64,000 nt of DNA, taken from the NCBI GenBank assembly GCA_004298045.1, contig SCRM01000016.1, forward strand, positions 186,001 to 250,000, read 5' to 3'. The DNA comes from Rhodanobacter sp. Its GTDB lineage: Bacteria > Pseudomonadota > Gammaproteobacteria > Xanthomonadales > Rhodanobacteraceae. Below the pieces are notes generated by a model. That model was given only the letters and a program-made list of their open reading frames with translations, was not told the origin of the DNA and ran no database searches. Positions 18,079 through 27,100 of the stretch are shown here, piece after piece. Both the position numbers and the translations under genes were made by a program. Numbering within the stretch: the stretch's first letter is position 1; each line of letters begins with the position of its first letter.

Positions 18079-18861
18079 ATGATTCCCTCCGTCCGCCTCG
18101 GCGCGCCCGTTGCCCTCACGCTCCTGCTTGCGTTCGCCCCCATGGCGGCGCGTGCCGACGACGGCACTGTCACCGCCTTCGGCGCCGGGGTGCAGCGCAT
18201 GCCAAGCTGGCTCGGTGCCCGCACACACCGCGACCAACCGGTGCTGTTTTTCGACATCGAGCGGCCGGACCTGGGGCTTGCCTTGTCCAGCAGCGACGGT
18301 GTGCGCTGGGATCTGGTGCGCGGCGCGCACCTGCACGGCGGGCCGTACGGCAACTTTCAGTGGGGCCGCGACCACGACGACCTGGGTGCTTCGCTCAGCG
18401 GCAACGTACCCACGCTGGCGCCGCGACTGAACGGTGGCGGTTATGTCGAGTGGGTTTTCACGCCACAACTCGACGCCGGCGCGCAGCTCAGCCACGACAC
18501 CGACGGCGCCGGCGCGTACCTGATGCTGTACGCCGAATGGGATCCGCCGCACGTCGGCTGGCTGCAGCACTCGCTGCAACTGCGCTGGCAGGCCATGAAC
18601 GGGCCGGCGATGCGCCGTTTTTTCGGGCTTTCGGCAGCCGCCGCGCAAGCGCTGCAGACCAGTACCTGGGCCCCGGGTGCGGGAAGCCAGATGGTGGCAC
18701 TCGAATACGACGCCTTCTTGCCCACCGGCGAGCACACCGGCCTTGCGCTGGCGCTCGAATATGCGCGGCTCCTGGGCAACGCGGCCGCCAGCCCGCTGGT
18801 GCGCAGCTATGGCGCGCGCAACCAGGTCACGGCATCGCTGGCGTTCGTGTACCACTTGTAG
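18079..18861 (+). CDS. MipA/OmpV-family outer-membrane protein
   Basis: A 260-aa protein with a clear signal peptide (LGAPVALTLLLAFAPMAARA, cleaved before DDG) and a beta-barrel pattern of alternating hydrophobic residues ending in SLAFVYHL. Features typical of the MipA/OmpV family are the early stretch VQRMPSWLGARTHRDQPVL and YVEWVFTPQLDAGAQLSHDT. MipA was described in Escherichia coli as a scaffold for murein enzymes, whereas OmpV homologues are treated as porins; which applies here is unknown. The 3' end overlaps the convergent acetyltransferase gene by 35 bases. Confidence 0.8.
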   Translation: MIPSVRLGAPVALTLLLAFAPMAARADDGTVTAFGAGVQRMPSWLGARTHRDQPVLFFDIERPDLGLALSSSDGVRWDLVRGAHLHGGPYGNFQWGRDHDDLGASLSGNVPTLAPRLNGGGYVEWVFTPQLDAGAQLSHDTDGAGAYLMLYAEWDPPHVGWLQHSLQLRWQAMNGPAMRRFFGLSAAAAQALQTSTWAPGAGSQMVALEYDAFLPTGEHTGLALALEYARLLGNAAASPLVRSYGARNQVTASLAFVYHL

Positions 18862-19402
18862 CCACTGCGACGAGGGGCTTGCGCAACACCGCAAAACGCA
18901 GGTCGGCGCGGCGCGGCACGCCAAAACGCACATCCCCGTAAGGGAACGGCCGGTACTCGCCGGTGGGCCGATAGCCACGGCGGCCGTACCAGGCAACCAG
19001 CTCGGCGCGCTGCACAATCACCGTCATCACCATGGCGCGGCAGTGCCAGCGGGCCAGCGCAAGCTGCTCGGCGTGTTCCAGCATCGCCCGGCCCACGCCA
19101 TGCGCCTGCTGCGCGGGGTCGACCGCAAACATGCCGAAGTAGCCGGCCTCGCCTTCGCGCTCGACATGGCAACTGGCCACCAGGTTGCCGGCGCGTTCGG
19201 CCAGCAGCAGCACGCTGTCGGGCTTGGCCAGGAGCTCGGCCACCTCGGCAGCGTCGGTGCGCTGGCCATCGAGCAGGTCGGATTCGGTGGTCCAGCCGCG
19301 CCGGCCGGAATTGCCGCGGTACGCGGATTCCACCAGCGCCACGACAGCGGCGATATCCGCCGCGACGGCGGTGCGAAAACGCAAGGGCTCAGGCTCGGTC
19401 AT
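18827..19402 (-). CDS. GNAT-family N-acetyltransferase
   Basis: A 191-aa single-domain acetyltransferase. The core is visible as YFGMFAVDPAQQAHGVGRAM (the acetyl-CoA pyrophosphate loop Q/RxxGxG/A as QAHGVGRA) and VQRAELVAWYGRRGYRPTGE near the end. No signal peptide. The ATG at 19402 (MTEPEPLRFRTAVAAD) gives the normal GNAT N-terminus; longer starts run into the divergent peptidase gene. The acceptor is unknown. The gene is convergent with the MipA-like gene. Confidence 0.87.
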   Translation of the reverse strand: MTEPEPLRFRTAVAADIAAVVALVESAYRGNSGRRGWTTESDLLDGQRTDAAEVAELLAKPDSVLLLAERAGNLVASCHVEREGEAGYFGMFAVDPAQQAHGVGRAMLEHAEQLALARWHCRAMVMTVIVQRAELVAWYGRRGYRPTGEYRPFPYGDVRFGVPRRADLRFAVLRKPLVAVATSGTRTPAMP

Positions 19403-19549
19403 GGCCGCATGGTAAAGCCTGTCAAGGCCGTGCGCCGACGCATCCATGACCTTCGTCACTGGGGTTCTGCGCGCGCCCTGTCTAGCCTGCCGAAACGCAA
19501 GTTCTTTCTGGCCGGCCGCCTCGGCGGCCACTCGATCAAGGATCACGCC

Positions 19550-21592
19550 ATGCACCACCGCCGCGCCAAACCCCTCGCACTCGCCATTGCCGCCACCCTC
19601 ACCCTGGCCACAGCCGCGCATGCGACGTCGAACGCCTCGTTCGACGTGCACGAGCTGGATGCCGCCATTGGCCCGTGCGTGGATTTCAACGGGTTCGTCA
19701 ATGCGAAATGGGTGGCGGCGCATCCGATCCCTGCCGACCGCACGCGCTGGGGCTCGTTCGACGCACTGCGCGAGGACAGCCTGGAAACCCAGCGCGCCAT
19801 CGTCGAACAGGCCGCCAGGCAGGCCGCCAGTGCCAAGTCCGGTTCAATCGAGCAGAAGATCGGCTGGCTGTACGCCTCGGGCATGGACGAAGCCGCAATC
19901 GAACGCGCGGGCTACCAACCGATCCAGCCCGAGCTTGACCGCATCGCGGCAGTGAAAAGCCCGGCCGACATCGCCGCTTTCATCACACAAAACTACACGC
20001 GCGGCCAGCCGACCGTGTTCCGCTTCTACGACAACGGCGACTTCAAGGATTCCAACCAGGACATTGCCTACGTGAGCCAGGGCGGCCTTGGCCTGCCGAC
20101 GCCGGATTACTACCGCAAGCCCGACTTCGCCAGGATTCGCGACGCCTACCTCGCCCACATCGCGAAACTCTTCGAGCTGACCGGTACGCCAGCCGCGGCC
20201 GCACAGGCGCAGGCCAAATCGGTGCTCGCCTTCGAAACCAGGCTTGCCGCCGCCTCGCTGGTGCCCACGGAGATGCGCAAGCCGGAAAACCGCTACCACT
20301 TCGTCAGCCTCGCCGAGGCGGACAAAGTCACGCCGCACTTCGACTGGGGCAAGTTCTTTGCCGCGCAGGGCGCCGACATCGGCAAGGGCTTCTCGCTCTC
20401 CCAGCCCAAATTCTTTGCCGCGTTCGACGCCATGCTCGCCAACACGCCGGCCGCCGATTGGCAGGCCTACCTGCGCTACCACGCCATTGCCGCGGCCGCG
20501 CCGTACCTGTCCGCGCCGTTCCAGCAGGAAGACTACGCGTTCAACGAAAAGACCCTCAACGGCCAGCAGGCGATGCAGGCGCGTTGGAAACGCGTGCTCG
20601 GCAGCGTCAACGGCGCCATGGGCATGGCGCTCGGCGAGCTGTACGTGGCCGACCACTTCCCGGCCGCGTCCAAGGCACGCGCGCAGCAACTGGTCGACAA
20701 CCTGCGCATGGCCTACAGGACACGCATTGAAAACCTGGCGTGGATGAGCCCGGAAACCAAGCAGAAGGCGCTGGAAAAATGGGCCAGCTTCACGCCCAAG
20801 ATCGGCTACCCCGACAAGTGGCGCGACTGGTCCGGCCTCACGCTGGTGCCGGACGACTACTACGCCAACGTGCAGGCCGCGCGCAAATTCAACTACGACT
20901 ACCGCGTGGCCAAGATCGGCAAGCCGGTGGATCGCGATGAGTGGGGCATGACGCCGCAAACCGTCAACGCCTACTACAGCCCGCAGAAAAACGAGATCGT
21001 GTTCCCGGCGGCCATCCTGCAAGCGCCGTTCTTCTCCGCCAGCGCCGACGACGCCTTGAACTACGGCGGCATCGGCGCCGTGATTGGCCACGAAATGGGC
21101 CACGGCTACGACGACCAGGGCAGCAAGTTCGACGCCCGCGGCAACCACCAGAACTGGTGGACCGCCGCCGACCGCGAAGCCTTCAGCACGCGCGCCGACA
21201 AGCTCGTCGCCCAGTTCGACCACTACTCGCCATTGCCCGGCAAGCACGTCAACGGCCGGTTGACGCTGGGCGAAAACATCGGCGACCTCGCCGGCCTGAA
21301 CGTCGCCTACGACGCCCTGCAGATGGCGCTGAAAAAGCACCCGGCCGAAGCCAAGGCAAAGATCGACGGCTACACCCAGGACCAGCGCTTCTTCCTCAAC
21401 TGGGCCCGCGTCTGGCGCGGCAGCATCCGTCCCGAAGCACAGCTCACCCTGCTCAACACCGACCCACACGCCCCCGCGCAATTCCGCGCCATCGGCGCGC
21501 CGTCCAACATGCCCGCCTTCGCCCAGGCCTTCGCCTGCAAAGCCGGCCAGCCGATGGTGCGCAGCGCCGACAAGCAGGTGAAGATCTGGTAG
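19550..21592 (+). CDS. M13-family zinc metallopeptidase (neprilysin/PepO-like)
   Basis: A 680-aa exported peptidase. A signal peptide (LALAIAATLTLATAAHA) leads to the mature enzyme. The zinc site HEMGH lies near residues 513-517 in VIGHEMGHGYDDQGS, and the third ligand and catalytic acid lie in LGENIGDLAGLN (ENxxDxxG motif). NAYYSPQKNEIVFPAAILQ is the family substrate-binding stretch. Length matches bacterial M13 enzymes, which trim oligopeptides in the periplasm. AAGGA precedes the ATG. It stands alone, followed by a convergent queA. Confidence 0.95.
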   Translation: MHHRRAKPLALAIAATLTLATAAHATSNASFDVHELDAAIGPCVDFNGFVNAKWVAAHPIPADRTRWGSFDALREDSLETQRAIVEQAARQAASAKSGSIEQKIGWLYASGMDEAAIERAGYQPIQPELDRIAAVKSPADIAAFITQNYTRGQPTVFRFYDNGDFKDSNQDIAYVSQGGLGLPTPDYYRKPDFARIRDAYLAHIAKLFELTGTPAAAAQAQAKSVLAFETRLAAASLVPTEMRKPENRYHFVSLAEADKVTPHFDWGKFFAAQGADIGKGFSLSQPKFFAAFDAMLANTPAADWQAYLRYHAIAAAAPYLSAPFQQEDYAFNEKTLNGQQAMQARWKRVLGSVNGAMGMALGELYVADHFPAASKARAQQLVDNLRMAYRTRIENLAWMSPETKQKALEKWASFTPKIGYPDKWRDWSGLTLVPDDYYANVQAARKFNYDYRVAKIGKPVDRDEWGMTPQTVNAYYSPQKNEIVFPAAILQAPFFSASADDALNYGGIGAVIGHEMGHGYDDQGSKFDARGNHQNWWTAADREAFSTRADKLVAQFDHYSPLPGKHVNGRLTLGENIGDLAGLNVAYDALQMALKKHPAEAKAKIDGYTQDQRFFLNWARVWRGSIRPEAQLTLLNTDPHAPAQFRAIGAPSNMPAFAQAFACKAGQPMVRSADKQVKIW

Positions 21593-21678
21593 CGCCTCCG
21601 GCCTGTCGAGCGCCGGCTCGGCAGGCCGTGATGGGGACAGGACGGAGCCCTTGCGGGTCGGGCTTCAGTCCGTCCGCC

Positions 21679-22716
21679 TCAGCGCTTGATTCCGCCCGGC
21701 AAAATCAGCATGGCGTCGCCGTAAGAGAAGAATCGGTAGCGCTGTTCCACGGCGTAGCGGTAGGCGGCCAGCATGTAGTCGCGGCCGGCCAGCGCGGAGA
21801 CCAGCATCAGCAGCGTCGATTGCGGCAGGTGGAAGTTGGTGATGAGGGCATCGATGCTGGTGATCTTGTAGCCGGGGAAGATGAAGATCTGGGTTTCGCC
21901 GGCAAACGGTTGCACCTTGCCATCCACGCTGGCGGCCTCCAGCGCGCGCACCACCGTCGTGCCCACCGCCACAACGCGATGGCCAGCGGCGCGGGTGGCG
22001 TGAATCTGTGCGACCAGCGCGGCGCCCACGTTCAACCACTCGCGGTGCATGTGGTGCTTGCTGATCTCGTCCTCACGCACCGGCTGGAAGGTGCCGGCGC
22101 CGACGTGCAGGGTGATGTAACCAAAGTTCACCCCGCGCTCGCGCAGCCTGGCCAGCAGCGGCTGGTCGAAATGCAACCCGGCAGTGGGCGCGGCCACGGC
22201 GCCGGGTTCGCGCGCGTACACCGTCTGGTAGCGCTCCTTGTCGGCCTCGTCGGGCTTGCGCTCGATGTACGGCGGCAGCGGCATTTCGCCCAGGCGCATC
22301 AGGAGTTTTTCCAGCGGCTCGGGCGACTCGAAGTGCAGCCGGAAAAAATCCTCCTCGCGGCCAAGCAGCACGGCATGGCTGCCATCGGCCAGTTCAATCC
22401 GCGCCCCGGTCTTCGGCTTGTGGCTGACGCCAAGCTGCACGATCGCCTCGTGCGTGCCGGTGACCCGCTCGAGCATGATCTCCACCGCGCCGCCGCTCTC
22501 CTTGCGCCCATACAGGCGCGCCGGCAGCACGCGGGTGTCGTTGAACACCAGCAGGTCGCCGGGCTGCAGAAAATCGGGTAGCTCGCGGAAGATGTGGTCT
22601 TCATGCGCGCCCGCCGGCACGTCCAGCACCAGCAGGCGGCTGGCCGAACGCTCGGCCAGGGGTTCCTGCGCAATCAGTTCGCGCGGCAGGTCGAAATCGA
22701 AATCGGATTTTTTCAC
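21679..22716 (-). CDS. queA: S-adenosylmethionine:tRNA ribosyltransferase-isomerase
   Basis: Transfers and isomerises the ribosyl part of AdoMet to 7-aminomethyl-7-deazaguanine in tRNA, forming epoxyqueuosine. The 345-aa protein has the family N-terminus KKSDFDFDLPRELIAQEPL, GDLLVFNDTRVLPARLYG, and GAVAAPTAGLHFDQPLL, VGAGTFQPVR and YGDAMLILPG in the expected order. The GTG at 22716 (MKKSDFDFDLP-) was chosen because it matches the usual start; an upstream TTG at 22734 adds six residues. The next queuosine gene, tgt, is not in this window on the downstream side. Confidence 0.96.
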   Translation of the reverse strand: MKKSDFDFDLPRELIAQEPLAERSASRLLVLDVPAGAHEDHIFRELPDFLQPGDLLVFNDTRVLPARLYGRKESGGAVEIMLERVTGTHEAIVQLGVSHKPKTGARIELADGSHAVLLGREEDFFRLHFESPEPLEKLLMRLGEMPLPPYIERKPDEADKERYQTVYAREPGAVAAPTAGLHFDQPLLARLRERGVNFGYITLHVGAGTFQPVREDEISKHHMHREWLNVGAALVAQIHATRAAGHRVVAVGTTVVRALEAASVDGKVQPFAGETQIFIFPGYKITSIDALITNFHLPQSTLLMLVSALAGRDYMLAAYRYAVEQRYRFFSYGDAMLILPGGIKR

Positions 22717-22844
22717 GGGGACGGGTTTCACCAAGGGAAAAGATTCGGCGCAAGCGCCCTGCAGCGTCGCCCGAGCCGCGCATTATCGCGCCCGGCGCAC
22801 GGCAACGGGTTGCCGCCTCGGCGCGCGGCCACAAGAATGGCGCG

Positions 22845-23375
22845 ATGGAAGCCATGCACCCCGCCGCGCCCGCCAGCACGTTTCTCAAGGGCGTTTCCGC
22901 CACGGTCGTCGTGCTGCTGCTTGGCGCCAGCGTGCTGCTGCTGGCCACCCTGCCATCCGGCCCAGCCCGACTGCTGGCGGCACTGCCGCCCCTGATCGTG
23001 CTGACGGCAGCGCTGTTTGCGGTACGCGGCTATGCCGTGCGCGGCAATACTTTGCTGGTGCAGCGTCCGCTGTGGGTAACGCGGGTGGACCTCGGAGAGC
23101 TGCAATCCGCGGCGACCGCGGCCGGGGCTGGCGCGCGTTCGCTGCGCCTTCTGGGCAACGGCGGCCTGTTCGTGTTCTGCGGCTGGTTTCGCAACGCCGA
23201 GCTGGGGCGCTTTCGCGCGTTTGTCACCGACTGGCAACGAGCCGTGGTCATCAGAGCCAGTCGCCAAACGGTGGTGATTTCCCCGGCCGATCCGGCCGGC
23301 TTCGTGCGTGCCCTGCAACCGCGTCGATCGCGGCCCGACAAGCAGCGCAACCCGGCACGGCGACACGTCTTGTAG
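22845..23375 (+). CDS. PH-domain-like membrane protein, unknown function
   Basis: A 176-aa protein with two hydrophobic helices near the N-terminus (VVVLLLGASVLLLATLPSG and LLAALPPLIVLTAALFAV) followed by a soluble beta-rich part: GYAVRGNTLLVQRPLWVTRV and VVISPADPAGFVRAL. This arrangement fits bacterial pleckstrin-homology-like (bPH2/YdbS-type) small membrane proteins. Starts at ATG 22845; another ATG three codons later is possible. It is divergent from queA with a 128-bp gap. The role is unknown. Confidence 0.7.
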   Translation: MEAMHPAAPASTFLKGVSATVVVLLLGASVLLLATLPSGPARLLAALPPLIVLTAALFAVRGYAVRGNTLLVQRPLWVTRVDLGELQSAATAAGAGARSLRLLGNGGLFVFCGWFRNAELGRFRAFVTDWQRAVVIRASRQTVVISPADPAGFVRALQPRRSRPDKQRNPARRHVL

Positions 23376-23756
23376 CCCGCTCATCACGGCGAAAACACGC
23401 CTCGTTCCGCCCCGGGTACTGGCGTCAAATCGCGGCGTTGCAGCAGTGCCGTGCCGCGCCTGGGCGACATGGAAAGGCCTGAAACGACGGCATCGCACAC
23501 GCCTATCGGGGTTGCTCCGCCATCACCAATTTCCGCAGTGCAGCGCAAGCAAATCAACCATTTGCACCGGGTGTGCCGCATCGCCCCGGGGGTTACGGCG
23601 CCGAAAACCGCGCGTTATGCTCGACCTGAATAGGGGTGTGCGCACGCCACGACCAAGCGTTTTTGGGTCTACTGGCGCTGCCGCCGCCACCAGCAATTTC
23701 GCCGGCCTGCTTCGCGCTGGGTGTGAGGCGCCGGTAGATTTGGAGGAGTGTGAACC
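23376..23756. other. Intergenic region, no gene seen
   Basis: This stretch of 381 bases between the PH-like gene and the class III aminotransferase has no convincing reading frame. It contains a G+C-rich 5' part and a GGAGGAG ribosome-binding site at its right end. No clear operator or hairpin was recognised. Confidence 0.5.
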
Positions 23757-25253
23757 ATGGGTCTCATCGAACAACTGCGCGAGCTTCGCGAATTCGGCGG
23801 CAAGCCGCGCGCCATCGGGCTGGACGACGCCACCATCGAACGCATGGCGAAGGACGACCGGGCACTGGGCGAAGCCGTTGCCACTGCCGTTGCCCACCAC
23901 CGCGCACTGCGCGCAGAACTGGGTGACTTCCTGAAACTCGACGAAACCGAGCAAATGCGACAGGCGCAAGCCGGGCTGGTCAATTTCTACCCCGACGACG
24001 CCGTCAACCCGTACCTGCCGGCCGCGGCACAAGGTCCGTGGATCGTCACCCTGAAGGGCGCGGTGCTGCACGACAACGGCGGCTACGGCATGCTCGGCTT
24101 CGGCCACAACCACCCGGCCATTGCCAAGGCACTGAGCGCCCCGCAGGCGATGGCCAACGTGATGACGCCGAGCGTGGCGCAGCTGCGCTTCACGCACGCC
24201 TTGAACAAAGAGGTGGGGCACACACGCGGCCACAACCCGTATGCACGGTTCCTGTGCCTCAACTCCGGCTCGGAATCGGTCACGCTTGCCTGCCGGCTGG
24301 CCGACGTCAACGCCAAGCTGATGACCGACGCCGGCGGCCGCTACGCCGGGCGCAAGATCAAACGCATCACGCTCAAGGGCGCGTTCCACGGCCGCACCGG
24401 CATGCCGGCGCTGTTCTCCAACTCCTCGCGCAAGGCCTACGAGGCGAACCTCGCAAGCTTCCGCCACGAAGACAGCATGATCGTGGTCGAGCCGTACAAC
24501 GTGGCCGCGCTCGAAGCGGTGTATGCCGATGCCGAAAAGCACGGCTGGTTCATCGAGGCGATGCTGCTGGAACCGGTGATGGGCGAAGGCGACCCTGGCC
24601 GTGCGACCACGCCGGAGTTCTACGCTGCGGCACGCCGGCTCACGACCGCGCACGGTTCGCTGTTCATGGTCGACTCGATCCAGGCCGGCCTGCGCGCCAC
24701 CGGCATGCTCTCCATCGTCGACTATCCGGGGTTTGAAAAACTGCCGGCGCCGGACATGGAGACCTATTCCAAGGCGCTCAACGGCGGCCAGTACCCGCTG
24801 TCGGTGCTGGCGGTGAACGCCCACTGGGCCGACCTGTACCGCAAGGGCATCTACGGCAACACCATGACCGGCAACCCGCGCGCGCTGGACATCGCCACCG
24901 CCACGCTCGGCCTGCTCGACGATGCCGTGCGCGCCAACATCCGCGAGCGCGGCAAGGAGTTCCTGGAAAAGCTCGAAGTGCTCAAGCGCGAGCTGGGCGG
25001 GCTGATCACCAAGGTGCAGGGCACCGGCCTGCTGTTCTCGTGCGAACTGGCACCGCAGTTCAAATGCTTCGGCGCCAACTCGATCGAGGAATACATGCGC
25101 TTGCACGGCGTGGGCGTGATCCACGGCGGTGCCAACTCGCTGCGCTTCACCCCGCACTTCCACGTCACCAGCGCGGAAGTCGACCTGATCGTCTCGCACA
25201 TCAAGCACGCCCTGCTGGAAGGCCCGCGCGACGCCGAACGCAAGGCGGCGTAA
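23757..25253 (+). CDS. Class III aminotransferase-like PLP enzyme, 498 aa
   Basis: A PLP-dependent enzyme longer than most class III aminotransferases because of an extra N-terminal helical region of about 100 residues. The fold is shown by YGMLGFGHNHPAIAKALSAP, LCLNSGSESVTLACRLADVN, TLKGAFHGRTGMPALFSNSS, an active-site Asp in LFMVDSIQAGLRATGM and the Schiff-base Lys in METYSKALNGGQYPLSV. The DSIQAG sequence replaces the usual DEVQTG. The ATG follows GGAGGAG. Monocistronic: a strong terminator follows directly. The amino group partner is unknown. Confidence 0.88.
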   Translation: MGLIEQLRELREFGGKPRAIGLDDATIERMAKDDRALGEAVATAVAHHRALRAELGDFLKLDETEQMRQAQAGLVNFYPDDAVNPYLPAAAQGPWIVTLKGAVLHDNGGYGMLGFGHNHPAIAKALSAPQAMANVMTPSVAQLRFTHALNKEVGHTRGHNPYARFLCLNSGSESVTLACRLADVNAKLMTDAGGRYAGRKIKRITLKGAFHGRTGMPALFSNSSRKAYEANLASFRHEDSMIVVEPYNVAALEAVYADAEKHGWFIEAMLLEPVMGEGDPGRATTPEFYAAARRLTTAHGSLFMVDSIQAGLRATGMLSIVDYPGFEKLPAPDMETYSKALNGGQYPLSVLAVNAHWADLYRKGIYGNTMTGNPRALDIATATLGLLDDAVRANIRERGKEFLEKLEVLKRELGGLITKVQGTGLLFSCELAPQFKCFGANSIEEYMRLHGVGVIHGGANSLRFTPHFHVTSAEVDLIVSHIKHALLEGPRDAERKAA

Positions 25254-25272
25254 GCCTTTACGCAAACCCTCA

Positions 25273-25308
25273 GCCCGCCACGGCCACGGTCGCGGCGGGC
25301 TTTTTTTT
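25273..25308 (+). terminator. Rho-independent terminator after the aminotransferase gene
   Basis: GCCCGCC at 25273-25279 pairs with GGCGGGC at 25294-25300 and is followed by eight T residues. Confidence 0.9.
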
Positions 25309-25463
25309 GCCGGGCGGGATCCCCTCCCCCGTCGGGCGACGTCGGGATGAATCCCACCCCACCGGCTGCGTCACGGTTTCCTTCCTCCCGCTTTTCGCCG
25401 CACCCTTTTTGGCCGCACACTGCGCGGGCCGGCACCTGCCGGTCACCCAGGGAGGTATGCGTC

Positions 25464-25835
25464 ATGCACGTATCGTTCCGTGTGCTCGCCACCAGCGCCG
25501 CCATCGCGCTTGCCGGCGTCGCATTCAGCGCCACCGCCAGCCCCGCTGCACAGGCCGCCGCCAAGACCGAAGCCCCTGCCGCACACAAGGCGCTCACCGC
25601 GCAGCAGCAACGCATGGCCGACTGCAACAAGGAAGCCACCGGCAAGAAGGGCGCCGAGCACAAGGCGTTCATGAGCAGCTGCCTCAAGGGCGAACACGCC
25701 GCTGCCCCGGCCGCCAAGGTCACCCAGCAGGAGCGCATGAAGAACTGCAACGCCGACGCCAAGACCAAGGCGCTCAAGGGCGCCGACCGCAAGGCGTTCA
25801 TGAGCACCTGCCTCAAGGGCGACGCCGCGAAGTAA
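25464..25835 (+). CDS. PsiF-repeat exported small protein
   Basis: A 123-aa protein with a signal peptide ([20 protein letters not shown]) and two copies of the PsiF repeat: [20 protein letters not shown] with AFMSSCLKG, and [18 protein letters not shown] with AFMSTCLKG. Each repeat has the conserved two cysteines, so two intrarepeat disulfides in the periplasm are likely. PsiF of Escherichia coli is induced by phosphate starvation; function is not established. The start at 25464 is fixed by a perfect GGAGGT seven bases upstream. Followed by its own terminator. Confidence 0.9.
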   Translation: MHVSFRVLATSAAIALAGVAFSATASPAAQAAAKTEAPAAHKALTAQQQRMADCNKEATGKKGAEHKAFMSSCLKGEHAAAPAAKVTQQERMKNCNADAKTKALKGADRKAFMSTCLKGDAAK

Positions 25836-25858
25836 ACCGGCTTCACGCCGCAAACCAG

Positions 25859-25891
25859 CCCCTGCCCGGCCTGCGCCGCGCAGGGGTTTTT
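25859..25891 (+). terminator. Rho-independent terminator after the PsiF-repeat gene
   Basis: CCCCTGC at 25859-25865 pairs with GCAGGGG at 25880-25886, followed by five T residues. Confidence 0.85.
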
Positions 25892-25944
25892 CATGCGCGG
25901 GCTTGCACCTAAGCTCGCTGGCAAACCACCACGCCGGCACCGCC

Positions 25945-26589
25945 ATGAAAATCGTCGAAGTCCACCACCCGCTCATCCAGCACAAGCTCGGCCTGATACG
26001 CCGCGCCGGCATCAGCACCAAGGAGTTCCGCGAACTCGCCGCCGAAGTCGCCGCCCTGCTCACCTACGAAGCCACCAAGGACTTGGAAACCGTCGCCGAA
26101 ACCATCGAAGGCTGGGCCGGCCCGGTCACCGTCCACCGCATCAAGGGCGCCAAGATCACCATCGTGCCGATCCTGCGCGCCGGCATCGGCATGCTCCCAG
26201 GCGTGCTGAACCTGATCCCCGCCGCCAAGGTCAGCGTGGTCGGCATGCAGCGCGACGAGCACACCCTCAAGCCCGTGCCCTACTACGAAAAACTCACCGG
26301 CCGCATGGACGAACGCATCGCCCTGATCGTCGACCCCATGCTCGCCACCGCCGGCACCCTGGTCGCCACCGTCAACATGCTCAAGGCCGCCGGCTGCACG
26401 CATATCAAAGGCCTGTTCCTCGTCGCCGCCCCCGAAGGCCTCAAACATATCGAAGCCACCCACCCCGACATCGAGATCTACACCGCCGCCATCGACGACC
26501 ACTTGAACGAGCACGGCTACATCCTGCCGGGGCTGGGGGATGCGGGGGACAAGATTTTCGGCACGAGGGTGGTGGTGAGCGCGGAATAG
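25945..26589 (+). CDS. upp: Uracil phosphoribosyltransferase
   Basis: Salvages uracil to UMP with PRPP. The 214-aa protein shows the family order: [20 protein letters not shown] at the N-terminus, [20 protein letters not shown], the PRPP loop [20 protein letters not shown], and the uracil-binding tail [20 protein letters not shown] followed by IFGT. Starting at ATG 25945 gives the standard N-terminus; an upstream in-frame start at 25903 is rejected. Just after its stop the base composition changes and the cassette array begins, so upp marks the chromosomal border of that array. Confidence 0.97.
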   Translation: MKIVEVHHPLIQHKLGLIRRAGISTKEFRELAAEVAALLTYEATKDLETVAETIEGWAGPVTVHRIKGAKITIVPILRAGIGMLPGVLNLIPAAKVSVVGMQRDEHTLKPVPYYEKLTGRMDERIALIVDPMLATAGTLVATVNMLKAAGCTHIKGLFLVAAPEGLKHIEATHPDIEIYTAAIDDHLNEHGYILPGLGDAGDKIFGTRVVVSAE

Positions 26590-26648
26590 GCCTCAGTCAC
26601 TCACGGTTCAATACTGGGGAAGTGAACATAGAACCTTACTTGTTTGCC

Positions 26649-26672
26649 ATCCGCTTGGATAACTGGTTAGGC
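26649..26672 (-). other. Partial attC site at the distal end of the cassette array
   Basis: On the minus strand a GCCTAAC core (26666-26672) is followed by CAGTTATCCAAGCG, like the R'' and L'' half of the complete sites at 27681 and 28119. The matching left half with a GTTRRRY core was not found before the end of upp, so this terminal site seems eroded. The TAA stop of the 111-aa cassette gene lies inside the core. Confidence 0.65.
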
Positions 26673-27002
26673 GACGACCACCATTTGTACGCCGTAAAAT
26701 ACCAACTTTACGGCCATCCATGTAACTATGAGGATGGCCCAGCTGACGCCTCGACGTCGCTGCTTATTTAATGTGTTTTGCAGAAGTGTGAAAACGACCG
26801 CACAGGCGAGACCGAAGAACACGCCGAAGCCTAATTGTTGTACCTTGACATGCCAAAAGTAACCATCTGGCATTACACCATTTGGCGCGGTTCCAATGAC
26901 CGGAATTGCGAGGCCGGCAAGCGCCCCAAAAAGGAGCCAACGCCACAGGTATGTCCCGAATCGATAGAAAAGACTCGGCGAAGGACTTTTTGTTGAATCC
27001 AT
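26667..27002 (-). CDS. Cassette gene: small membrane protein, unknown
   Basis: A 111-aa protein with about three membrane segments (YLWRWLLFGALAGLAIPVIG, VQQLGFGVFFGLACAVVFTL and VSWAILIVTWMAVKLVFYGV). No family recognised. The ATG at 27002 follows AAGGGGA by seven to eight bases and lies 30 bases inside the cassette from the attC junction at 27038; an ATG eight codons upstream is possible. The stop codon is embedded in the attC core downstream. Codon and base use are lower in G+C than upp next door, as expected for a mobile cassette. Confidence 0.75.
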   Translation of the reverse strand: MDSTKSPSPSLFYRFGTYLWRWLLFGALAGLAIPVIGTAPNGVMPDGYFWHVKVQQLGFGVFFGLACAVVFTLLQNTLNKQRRRGVSWAILIVTWMAVKLVFYGVQMVVVA

Positions 27003-27031
27003 CAATGTTCCCCTTGAACTGGCCATTTGCA

Positions 27032-27100
27032 GCCTAACGCTTGAGGTAACTGGCGCAGCCCGCGCAGCGGGGTTGCACCCGGTTGACCGAGATGTTAACA
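27032..27100 (-). other. attC recombination site, 69 bp
   Basis: Read on the minus strand it starts with TGTTAAC and ends with GTTAGGC. Inner arms GGTCAACCG and CAGTTACC are complementary apart from one unpaired C, the extrahelical base that sets orientation. A longer G+C-rich centre forms the loop. It separates the 192-aa and 111-aa cassette genes. The R'' core departs from RYYYAAC, so recombination may be weaker. Confidence 0.8.

Noticed and set aside
18677-19549. A 5' extension of the M13 peptidase gene of almost 300 codons
   Set aside because: It runs through the MipA-like and acetyltransferase genes in another frame and precedes a perfect signal peptide; the ATG at 19550 is the start.
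25859-25891. Considered as an attC or REP-like element because of its position near the array
   Set aside because: It is a simple G+C stem with T tract directly after the PsiF-repeat gene and before upp, i.e. a terminator.
26590-26648. Search for the missing half of the last attC
   Set aside because: No RYYYAAC/GTTRRRY partner at the expected distance; only the half at 26649-26672 is supported.
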